18,714 bases of DNA from Butyrivibrio sp. Lineage in GTDB: Bacteria > Bacillota_A > Clostridia > Lachnospirales > Lachnospiraceae. The stretch lies in NCBI GenBank assembly GCA_017996845.1, contig JAGOGF010000035.1:1-18714 (forward strand), given 5' to 3'. Under the pieces are notes generated by a model, which did not search any database, had not been told where the DNA came from, and worked only from the letters and a program-made list of their open reading frames with translations. Position numbers and translations under genes: made by a program. Every line of letters begins with the position of its first letter. Positions within the stretch are counted from its first letter, which is position 1. This document shows positions 1-6,145 of the stretch, piece after piece.

Positions 1-1073
1 CTGTGTACATAGTATTCAATATCCTCCGGGATATCAAAATTGAATACACAATCTACATTGCTGACATCAATGCCTCTTGCCGCAACATCTGTTGCGAGAA
101 GAAGACTGATTCGTCCCCCCCTGAACAGATTCATAACAGTATCACGCTGATTCTGGGACAAATCACCATGTAATCCCTCTGCCTGGTAACCTCTGTTTTT
201 AAGTGTTTCCGAAAGCTGATCTACCATACGTTTGGTATTACAGAAAATCAATGCACGTTTCGGCTGATAGAAATCAAGCAGTCTCGCAAGAACTTCCTCT
301 TTATCCTTGTGTGCAATCCGATAATATGCCTGTTCTATTGAAGATACCGTAATTTCATTCGGTGTCATACGGATATATTTTGCATCGTGCTGATACTGAT
401 TGGTAATATCCAGAATCGGTTTAGGCATGGTTGCTGAAAAAAGTGCTGTCTGACGTTCTTGTGGCATTTCCTTCAGAATCGTTTCAATGTCTTCGCGAAA
501 TCCCATATCAAGCATTTCATCTGCTTCATCCAAAACCAAAAACTTTACCGTCTGTGGTTTTAATGTATGACGACGCATATGGTCCATCACACGTCCCGGT
601 GTTCCTACAACAACCTGAACGCCAGCTGAAAGTGCACGAATCTGTCTGGAAATATCCTGTCCGCCATAAACAGCAAGGACTTTAACGCCCGGCATATATT
701 TTGCAAAATCATGGATATCATCTGCAGCCTGCATGGCAAGTTCTCTTGTCGGGCACAGAACGATTGCCTGAAGATGTTTATCCGCTGCATCTATTTTCTG
801 AAGAAGCGGAATACCAAATGCTGCTGTCTTTCCGGTTCCTGTCTGCGCCTGTCCAATAATATCTTTGCCTTCCATCATCACAGGAATAGCTGCTTCCTGT
901 ATGGGGGACATAAATTCAAATCCCATTTCAGTTACGGCATGAATAATCTTTTCATCAAGGCCTGACTGATCATAGCGAATGCGTGTTTCCTTTTTTTCTT
1001 CTGCCACGATATTATCCGCATTTTCATTCACTTCGATGTTCTCTGTTACTTCATTGTTTTTCTCTAACGTCAT
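1..1073 (-). CDS. DEAD-box ATP-dependent RNA helicase (3' end outside window)
   Basis: ATP-driven RNA unwinding enzyme, probably of the CshA/DeaD kind that remodels mRNA or pre-ribosomes in the cytoplasm. I translated it from the ATG at 1073-1071; it has no stop in the window, so 357 residues are visible. Seen in order: an acidic 30-residue N-terminal tail, Q motif (SPIQ at 56-59), Walker A AQTGTGKT (76-83), PTREL (108-112), TPGR (158-161), DEAD (182-185), SAT (213-215), IFCNT (276-280), HGD (302-304) and ARGID (332-336). The sequence stops at the first His of the expected HRxGR motif VI. The start is supported by a GAGG box about 7 nt upstream. The auxiliary C-terminal region that would separate CshA, DbpA and DeaD is missing, so I give no symbol. 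Its leader (1074-1300) is unusually structured and may take part in autoregulation, which is an inference. Confidence 0.95.
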   Translation of the reverse strand, partial: MTLEKNNEVTENIEVNENADNIVAEEKKETRIRYDQSGLDEKIIHAVTEMGFEFMSPIQEAAIPVMMEGKDIIGQAQTGTGKTAAFGIPLLQKIDAADKHLQAIVLCPTRELAMQAADDIHDFAKYMPGVKVLAVYGGQDISRQIRALSAGVQVVVGTPGRVMDHMRRHTLKPQTVKFLVLDEADEMLDMGFREDIETILKEMPQERQTALFSATMPKPILDITNQYQHDAKYIRMTPNEITVSSIEQAYYRIAHKDKEEVLARLLDFYQPKRALIFCNTKRMVDQLSETLKNRGYQAEGLHGDLSQNQRDTVMNLFRGGRISLLLATDVAARGIDVSNVDCVFNFDIPEDIEYYVH

Positions 1074-1086
1074 ACAATCCTCATTT

Positions 1087-1300
1087 CTACGCTGTTTCCC
1101 AGCTCATTGCGACTTTGTGTCTGTGACACAGAGTCCGGTGTGAAAATCTGTTTTCACACAACCTGTTCATTTTGCGGTTTTTATTTCCGCTGTCAACACA
1201 TCCGGAGACATATCCGGAACCATGCAGCATTTCTGCCTGGTTAACAAGCCCCATGTGCACCCGTACGACTCTCTTATGCCATCTGCATAAATCTGCACAC
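1087..1300 (-). promoter_or_regulatory. Structured 5' leader or dispersed repeat before the DEAD-box helicase
   Basis: This gap between the pncC terminator and the helicase start holds a run of short inverted repeats. They are TTATGC/GCATAA (1274-1290), CCA.GCAG/CTGC.TGG (about 1222-1242), TCCGGA/TCCGGA (1201-1218), GCGG/CCGC (1174-1190), a perfect 9-bp stem with a 4-nt loop (1138-1159), an 11-bp stem with a 3-nt loop (1111-1135, one mismatch on the minus strand) and GCTG/CAGC (1091-1103). A TTGACA box lies at 1196-1191 on the minus strand, but no good -10 follows it. I read the region as the leader of the helicase mRNA or a mobile repeat-type insertion. A 72-codon open frame crosses it but has no ribosome binding site and no recognisable domain. 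Confidence 0.4.
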
Positions 1301-1322
1301 AACAAAAACAGGCAAAGCCTGC
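1301..1322 (-). terminator. Intrinsic terminator of the yicC-pncC operon
   Basis: Read on the minus strand there is a CAGGC / GCCTG stem (1321-1309) with a TTT loop, followed at once by TTTTTGTT. A G-U pair can extend the stem to six. It lies about 25 nt after the pncC stop, where an operon terminator is expected. The stem is short, so read-through into the helicase leader is possible. Confidence 0.6.
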
Positions 1323-1345
1323 GAGTGCTCTCTCTCCTCTTTCAG

Positions 1346-1810
1346 CTAGATCAGCTCCAGCATTCCATGGATAGCACGCTCTGCGGCCTGCCTGCGAACT
1401 TCTCTTCGGTCACCGTCGAATAAATGCCTTTCAACGATTACCATTCCCTGTACATATAAACCTATATAAACCAGACCAACCGGCTGTAATTCTGTTCCGC
1501 CGCCCGGACCTGCAATGCCTGTCACTGAAATTGCACAGTCTGCCTGTGCTTTTCCTGCTGCCCCTCTTACCATTGCTTCTGCTGTTTGCTGACTTACCGC
1601 CGTATGTTCCAGTAATATTTCATACGGTACACCCAGCATTTCATGCTTGGCCTCATCGCAGTACGTTATAAAACCTCTGCGAAAGACCTCTGAAGAGCCT
1701 TCCACATCGGTAATCTCTGCTGCAACCAGCCCTCCGGTACACGATTCTGCAGTTGTAACACTCATTTTTCTTTCCTGCAGAAGCCGCACCAGTTTTTCAT
1801 TATCTGCCAT
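1346..1810 (-). CDS. pncC: CinA C-terminal domain protein, nicotinamide-nucleotide amidohydrolase
   Basis: Stand-alone CinA C-terminal (PncC) domain, 154 residues, close to the usual 155-165. The family deamidates nicotinamide mononucleotide to nicotinate mononucleotide, recycling the pyridine nucleotide released, for example, by NAD-dependent DNA ligase. The hallmark TAESCTGG (residues 20-27) and the later SVTGIAGPGGG stretch are both present. There is no N-terminal molybdopterin-binding (MoeA-like) domain, so this is the short PncC form and not a full CinA. It is the last gene of the operon, 39 nt after pgsA. The ATG at 1810 has only a weak purine-rich box (GGATAAAGA) in front, so it may depend on upstream translation. 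Placement next to pgsA is common in Firmicutes, where recA often follows; here a terminator and a helicase follow instead. Confidence 0.92.
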   Translation of the reverse strand: MADNEKLVRLLQERKMSVTTAESCTGGLVAAEITDVEGSSEVFRRGFITYCDEAKHEMLGVPYEILLEHTAVSQQTAEAMVRGAAGKAQADCAISVTGIAGPGGGTELQPVGLVYIGLYVQGMVIVERHLFDGDRREVRRQAAERAIHGMLELI

Positions 1811-1849
1811 TCTTTATCCATATCTTTCTGAAATGTTCAAATACGAAGA

Positions 1850-2386
1850 TCACACTTCACCACTCATAACATCCTTATTCTTAACCAGATAGTCAACCAA
1901 CGACACAACTGTAAGAATAAGTGCCGCATACATAATAATCTGTGTCAGGATGAACAGCTGTGATATATCGGCAATCATTAGAATTACCATAATCATTTGA
2001 AACGTTGTCTTGAATTTCCCCCAGTAACTTGCCGCAATAACACGACCATTATCTGCTGCAATCAGCCTGAATCCGCTGATAATGAACTCTCTTGCAATAA
2101 TAATAATGACAATCCATGCAGGAATCCTGTCAAGGCTTACCAGACAAATCAAAGCAGAGCATACAAGCAGTTTATCTGCAAGCGGATCCATGAATTTTCC
2201 AAAATCAGTGATCAGATTGTACTTCCTTGCAATCTTCCCGTCAAGCAAATCCGTCAAACTTGCAATAATAAAAATGATAAGTGCAATCCATTTATCCGTA
2301 TTACCCGTAACATTTACCAACATAAATACCACAAAAAAAGGAATCAGTACTACACGAAATAAAGTCAATTTATTCGGAAGGTTCAT
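1850..2386 (-). CDS. pgsA: CDP-diacylglycerol-glycerol-3-phosphate 3-phosphatidyltransferase
   Basis: Integral membrane enzyme making phosphatidylglycerol phosphate from CDP-diacylglycerol and glycerol-3-phosphate, the committed step to phosphatidylglycerol and cardiolipin. It has 178 residues, typical for PgsA. The CDP-alcohol phosphatidyltransferase signature is complete: D49-G50, A53-R54, G63, D67 and D71, in the spacing DGxxAR-x8-G-x3-D-x3-D. Hydrophobic segments are visible around residues 8-28, 33-48, 74-100 and 125-170. The opening MNLPNKLTLFR is typical of PgsA. The start codon overlaps the rimO stop by four bases (ATGA), so translation is probably coupled. Other CDP-alcohol transferases (cardiolipin or phosphatidylserine synthase) share the motif, but length, N-terminus and position after rimO favour PgsA. 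Confidence 0.95.
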   Translation of the reverse strand: MNLPNKLTLFRVVLIPFFVVFMLVNVTGNTDKWIALIIFIIASLTDLLDGKIARKYNLITDFGKFMDPLADKLLVCSALICLVSLDRIPAWIVIIIIAREFIISGFRLIAADNGRVIAASYWGKFKTTFQMIMVILMIADISQLFILTQIIMYAALILTVVSLVDYLVKNKDVMSGEV

Positions 2387-3726
2387 TCTAATTCTCCAAT
2401 CAGATCATAATCGTGAGAACCCGTGATTCTTAAATTCACGAAATCTCCGCTGATCATTTCATGCTTTACACCACCAATAAATACATACCCATCAATATCC
2501 GGTGCATCCTTATAGGTTCTGGCTACATAAGTATCCCCATCATCATCCGGATCTTCTTCTGTGATTCTTCCTTCAATTACAGCTCTGACATTTCTTCCTA
2601 CCATGCTTTTTGCAGTCTCAAACGCGATTCCCTGCTGCAGCCTCATAATTTTGGTGCGTCTCGTCTTCATTAATCTTTCAGAAACCTGACCCGGCATATT
2701 TGCTGCCGGTGTATCTTCTTCTGCAGAATACGTAAATACACCTAATCTGTCAAATCTGAGATCTTTTACCATTTGCATTGTCTGATTGTGATCTGCTGCT
2801 GTTTCCCCTGGGAATCCAGCAATCAGCGTCGTCCGAATACAAATATCCGGAATTTCTTCACGCAAATGTTTTACAAGTGTTCTGATCTCCGCCTGATCTG
2901 TTTTTCTTCCCATTTTCCGGAGAATCTCATCTGATCCGCTCTGAATCGGCATATCCAGATAATGACATATCTTTGGCTCTGTTTTGATCGTCTGAATCAG
3001 CTCTTCCGTGATTTCTTCCGGATAACAGTATAAGATGCGAATCCATTCAAAACCATTGATTCTGCATAAACCATGGAGTAAATCCGGTAATTTTTTACTG
3101 CCGTACAGGTCAGTGCCGTAAATAGTTGTCTCCTGTGCAACAAGGATCAATTCCCTGACCCCTGCTTCAGCCAGTTTTTCTGCTTCCGCTATCAGCTGTT
3201 CCATCGGAACACTTCTGTAATGCCCACGCACTTTTGGAATAATACAATAAGTACAGCACTTATCGCAGCCTTCGGCTATTTTGAGATAACTGAACTGCCC
3301 TCCTGTTGTCAATACGCGTTTCCTGTCACCGACAGGCCTGCTGTCAATGCTGTCAAAAAATACCCCATTCTGTCCGGCAAGTGCCTGATCCAAAGCCGTT
3401 GCAATTTTGTCAAGCGCTGTGGTTCCAAGAACCTCATCTACCTCTGGAATTTCCCCTTGAATTTCTTCCCTGTAACGTTGTGCAAGGCATCCGGTTACCA
3501 GAAGCGCTTTCAACTGACCTGTTTTCTTTCTCTCGGCCAGTTCCAGTATTGTATTAACACTTTCTTCCTTGGCATCATTTATAAAGCAACAGGTATTCAC
3601 AACAGCTGCTTCTGCTAATTCTTCATCGTCAGTAAATTCATATCCGCGATTAGAAAGCATCCCCAGCATCACTTCAGAATCTACCCTGTTTTTATCACAG
3701 CCAAGTGATACAAATAATACTTTCAT
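2383..3726 (-). CDS. rimO: Ribosomal protein S12 methylthiotransferase (radical SAM)
   Basis: Radical SAM enzyme that adds a methylthio group to an aspartate of ribosomal protein S12. It has 447 residues from the ATG at 3726. The N-terminal UPF0004 domain carries the second-cluster cysteines (C10 in SLGCDKN, C46 or C47, C80). The radical SAM motif CxxxCxxC is at C154, C158 and C161. A C-terminal TRAM domain fills roughly residues 375-447. RimO is preferred over its tRNA-modifying relative MiaB because of the SLGCDKNRVDSE opening and the neighbours. A TTG one codon upstream also keeps the frame open, but the ATG gives a tight TGATG junction with rpoZ and is the better start. There is no strong Shine-Dalgarno box, consistent with coupling to rpoZ. 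The end overlaps pgsA by four bases. Confidence 0.95.
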   Translation of the reverse strand: MKVLFVSLGCDKNRVDSEVMLGMLSNRGYEFTDDEELAEAAVVNTCCFINDAKEESVNTILELAERKKTGQLKALLVTGCLAQRYREEIQGEIPEVDEVLGTTALDKIATALDQALAGQNGVFFDSIDSRPVGDRKRVLTTGGQFSYLKIAEGCDKCCTYCIIPKVRGHYRSVPMEQLIAEAEKLAEAGVRELILVAQETTIYGTDLYGSKKLPDLLHGLCRINGFEWIRILYCYPEEITEELIQTIKTEPKICHYLDMPIQSGSDEILRKMGRKTDQAEIRTLVKHLREEIPDICIRTTLIAGFPGETAADHNQTMQMVKDLRFDRLGVFTYSAEEDTPAANMPGQVSERLMKTRRTKIMRLQQGIAFETAKSMVGRNVRAVIEGRITEEDPDDDGDTYVARTYKDAPDIDGYVFIGGVKHEMISGDFVNLRITGSHDYDLIGELE

Positions 3727-4046
3727 CAATTGTTTTTCTCGTCTTCACTCTCTGTTGTGTTCTGTTCCGAATTCCCTGTGTTTGCCTGATTTTTTTCTTC
3801 CAGTGTTTTCTTTTCTTCATCAGACAAAATCCGAATCTGTCCCTGATCCAGTTCTCTAACTGCAATACTGAGTGGTTTTTCCTTTGCCTTAGTCTTTACA
3901 AGCGGTTCATCTCCCGCAATAATCTGTCTCGCACGCTTTGCAGTAGCCATAACAACAGAATATCTGCTGCTGATAACTGGTTCTTCGCCTTCTTCAACGC
4001 CTTTATTAACTACCTTCATAAGATCTACATAAGATGGATGTATCAT
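3726..4046 (-). CDS. rpoZ: DNA-directed RNA polymerase omega subunit
   Basis: Small polymerase subunit that helps fold and hold beta-prime. It has 106 residues. Residues 1-70 match the Rpb6/omega core: a start region MIHPSYVDLMK, then SSRYSVVMATAKRARQI (about 27-43), the usual contact helix, and a PLSIAVRELDQGQI segment. The last 35 residues are a charged, Glu/Asn/Lys-rich, apparently disordered tail of the sort seen in Clostridia. An AAGGAG box 7 nt before the ATG supports the start. It lies 82 nt after gmk, the widest gap in the operon, and is joined to rimO through TGATG. The order gmk-rpoZ is widespread, and links guanine nucleotide supply with a polymerase subunit that in some bacteria binds ppGpp; whether that applies here cannot be told. 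Confidence 0.93.
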   Translation of the reverse strand: MIHPSYVDLMKVVNKGVEEGEEPVISSRYSVVMATAKRARQIIAGDEPLVKTKAKEKPLSIAVRELDQGQIRILSDEEKKTLEEKNQANTGNSEQNTTESEDEKNN

Positions 4047-4068
4047 ATTTTTGCTCCTTTTTTATATG

Positions 4069-4084
4069 GCAACATCTCTGTTGC
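4069..4084 (-). other. Small hairpin in the gmk-rpoZ gap
   Basis: GCAACA / TGTTGC, six base pairs with a 4-nt loop, lies in the 82-nt gap within the operon. On the minus strand no T-run follows, so it is not an obvious terminator for gmk; it could be an mRNA processing or stability element. On the plus strand a T-run follows, but there is no plus-strand gene to end. Low weight. Confidence 0.25.
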
Positions 4085-4128
4085 ATGTTTTTTTCAATAA
4101 TACCTGCTGTCTGGTTTTCTTTCCACGA

Positions 4129-4752
4129 TCAGATAAGTTCATCCAGCTGCAATCTGATTTCTTCGATAAACTGCTCATTTCTATATGGTGTATAATGTGC
4201 TGCTTCAATCACTTCATGTGTCTGTTCAACACATTCGTCCAATTGATCATTGATAATAATATAATCATATTGCTCGATTCCTTCTGCTTCAGTTTTGGCA
4301 CGCAGCATTCTTTCATGAATCACATCTTCAGTCTCTGTGCCTCTTCCTCTGAGTCTTTTCTCAAGTTCCGGAACATTCGGCGGCATAACAAAGAGTAAAA
4401 GTGCCTCCGGAAATTTCTTTTTGATCTGTAAAGCTCCCTGTATTTCGATTTCCAGAATGACATCTTTGCCTATACTGATCTGTTCTTCTACAAACTTTTT
4501 AGGTGTTCCGTAATAATGATGACAATATCCTGCATGTTCAACAAGCGCATCTTCTGCTATCATTTTCTCAAATTCCGAATCTGATATAAAGAAATATTCT
4601 CTCCCCTCTGTTTCACCAGGTCTGGGATTTCTGGTCGTTGCTGATACGGATAACGCATAACAATCATATCTGTCAATCAAAGCTTTCATAAGTGTGCCTT
4701 TTCCCGTTCCGGAAAATCCCGACACAACAACAATAAGTCCCTTACGCTTCAT
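4129..4752 (-). CDS. gmk: Guanylate kinase
   Basis: Cytoplasmic enzyme that phosphorylates GMP to GDP with ATP, an essential step of guanine nucleotide synthesis and salvage. It has 207 residues, the normal length. The P-loop GFSGTGKGT (about 12-20) opens the protein. It is followed by the GMP-binding stretch SVSATTRNPRPGETEGREYFF (about 37-57), a lid region, and EIEIQGALQIKKKFP (about 100-114). The ATG lies inside the 3' end of remA (11-bp overlap counting the remA stop) and has only a weak upstream box, so it is probably translated by coupling. The order remA-gmk-rpoZ is the standard Firmicute arrangement, which makes the identification very safe. Confidence 0.97.
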   Translation of the reverse strand: MKRKGLIVVVSGFSGTGKGTLMKALIDRYDCYALSVSATTRNPRPGETEGREYFFISDSEFEKMIAEDALVEHAGYCHHYYGTPKKFVEEQISIGKDVILEIEIQGALQIKKKFPEALLLFVMPPNVPELEKRLRGRGTETEDVIHERMLRAKTEAEGIEQYDYIIINDQLDECVEQTHEVIEAAHYTPYRNEQFIEEIRLQLDELI

Positions 4753-5002
4753 CTATATCATCACTTTCTGTTTGTACTCTTGCAGCTATTGTCTCAGGCA
4801 AAAGTGCAGATAACACCAGCATTCCATTTTCCATTACAAGCACTGCCTTTGTCTTTCTCCCCTGCGTTGCATCGATTGCAGCGCCATCTTCCTTGGCCTT
4901 CTGCACCATACGTTTTACCGGTGCTGCATCCGGACTGACAATACTTATAATTTTTCCTGCATTGACAATATTTCCAAATCCAATATGAATAAATCTGTTC
5001 AC
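4742..5002 (-). CDS. remA: RemA family DNA-binding regulator (DUF370)
   Basis: In Bacillus subtilis RemA is a DNA-binding activator of extracellular matrix operons that assembles into rings. This copy has 86 residues, the family length. The conserved core IHIGFGNIVNAGKIISIVSPDAAPVKRMVQKAKEDG covers residues 5-40, and the basic segment ATQGRKTKAVLVMENG follows at about 43-59. The start is a GTG at 5002-5000, with a GGAG box five bases upstream. It begins 12 nt after yicC and overlaps gmk. What it controls here is not visible; the gene is often kept in Clostridia that make no Bacillus-type matrix, so its role may be wider than biofilm control. Confidence 0.93.
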   Translation of the reverse strand: MNRFIHIGFGNIVNAGKIISIVSPDAAPVKRMVQKAKEDGAAIDATQGRKTKAVLVMENGMLVLSALLPETIAARVQTESDDIDEA

Positions 5003-5014
5003 TGTCGCTCCATA

Positions 5015-5902
5015 CTACTCAATGTTCTGTATCTGTTCACGAACCTTCTCGATATCTGTTTTCAAATCAATCGCTCTGTTTGATATTTCCAGATCTGATG
5101 TTTTGGATAATGTTGTATTGGCTTCCCGATTCATTTCCTGTGCAAGAAAATCAAGCTTACGCCCGACACCATTCTGATCGTCTCCCTTATCCAAAGCCTG
5201 TTTTACGGCACTGATATGACTGCGAAGTCTTACCAGTTCCTCGTCCACGCAAACCTTATCGGCATATATCGTTACTTCCATCAGAAGTCTTCCTTCATCG
5301 ATCTTGGTATCTTCCAGAAGTTCACTTACCTTATTCCGAAGATTCTGCCTGTATTCCTCAACGATCACTGGTGAACGCTCCGTTATAAACTCAACATTCG
5401 CTGACATTTTGTCGAGCTTACTCTCCAGATCTTTTTTCAGAAACTCCCCTTCTCTGCTGCGTGCAGCAGCAAACTGTATCCCTGCCTGCTGTATTGCGCG
5501 TTGTAAAGGTTCCCAAAGTGTCTCCTCATCCATTTGTGTGTCTTCCGTAGTTAATACTTCCGGAAATCTTGATAAAAGTGAAATTCTAACGTCACTTTCC
5601 AGTCCAAAATCCTGTGCCATTTCAGAAAGGCAATTTACATATTCCTGTGCAATTTCTTTGTTATATTGAACTCTTGAGCCTGACTTCGTCAGATCTTCAT
5701 AGGTAATATATACATCAACCTTGCCGCGTTTCATATATTTTTTCAATTCACCGCGGATTTCCGATTCCAAAGCATTAAAAACCTTCGGCATTTTGATATT
5801 CAGATCAAGATATCTGTTATTTACAGATTTTATCTCGACCGCATATCTGCGCTGTCCGTCAGTGAATTCGCTTTTTCCAAATCCTGTCATGCTGCTTACC
5901 AT
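5015..5902 (-). CDS. yicC: YicC/YloC family endoribonuclease-type protein
   Basis: Member of the YicC family (YloC in Bacillus). The Escherichia coli protein has been reported to act as an endoribonuclease in small-RNA turnover, so a role in RNA decay is plausible, not proven here. It has 295 residues from the ATG at 5902, close to the 285-295 typical of the family. The N-terminus MVSSMTGFGKSE and the C-terminal DUF1732 block (LDFLAQEMNREANTTLSKTSD, then the DLKTDIEKVREQIQNIE end) are both intact. The frame stays open for 12 codons further upstream, but the chosen ATG has GGAGG eight bases before it and matches the family start. It is the first gene of the operon and is served by the promoter at 5944-5972. 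Confidence 0.93.
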   Translation of the reverse strand: MVSSMTGFGKSEFTDGQRRYAVEIKSVNNRYLDLNIKMPKVFNALESEIRGELKKYMKRGKVDVYITYEDLTKSGSRVQYNKEIAQEYVNCLSEMAQDFGLESDVRISLLSRFPEVLTTEDTQMDEETLWEPLQRAIQQAGIQFAAARSREGEFLKKDLESKLDKMSANVEFITERSPVIVEEYRQNLRNKVSELLEDTKIDEGRLLMEVTIYADKVCVDEELVRLRSHISAVKQALDKGDDQNGVGRKLDFLAQEMNREANTTLSKTSDLEISNRAIDLKTDIEKVREQIQNIE

Positions 5903-5943
5903 TATGAAGTCCTCCATTTTCAAAAAGAGTACATACATTTTTT

Positions 5944-5972
5944 ATTATATGATAGAGCCGCTTTTGCGTCAA
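5944..5972 (-). promoter_or_regulatory. Sigma-A promoter of the yicC operon
   Basis: On the minus strand TTGACG (5972-5967), a 17-nt spacer and a perfect TATAAT (5949-5944). Transcription would start near 5937 and leave a leader of about 35 nt carrying the GGAGG box of yicC. This is the best promoter match in the window. Confidence 0.8.
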
Positions 5973-6046
5973 TGCAATTCTTATCCATATACCATATCTT
6001 TTCATATTTTCTAACATAAACACAAGAAATGCAACTGCGAATCATA

Positions 6047-6075
6047 TTTTCATTTTCAGCATTTCCTGCTATTAT
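6047..6075 (+). promoter_or_regulatory. Candidate promoter of rqcH
   Basis: TTTTCA (6047-6052), a 17-nt spacer and TATTAT (6070-6075), preceded by TG one base away, which gives an extended -10 element. Transcription would start near 6082 with a leader of about 64 nt. The -35 box is weak (4 of 6). It is divergent from the yicC promoter, with 74 bp between the two -35 boxes. Confidence 0.45.
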
Positions 6076-6145
6076 TATCAGAAGAAATGCCGGAAACTCC
6101 GATATTGTCATAAATATCAACTCCGGTCAGGAAATGAGGAAAGAT

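Noticed and set aside
1087..1305. 72-codon minus-strand frame in the helicase leader
   Set aside because: Rich in Cys, His and Arg, without a ribosome binding site, and made up of the inverted repeats; better read as structured non-coding DNA.
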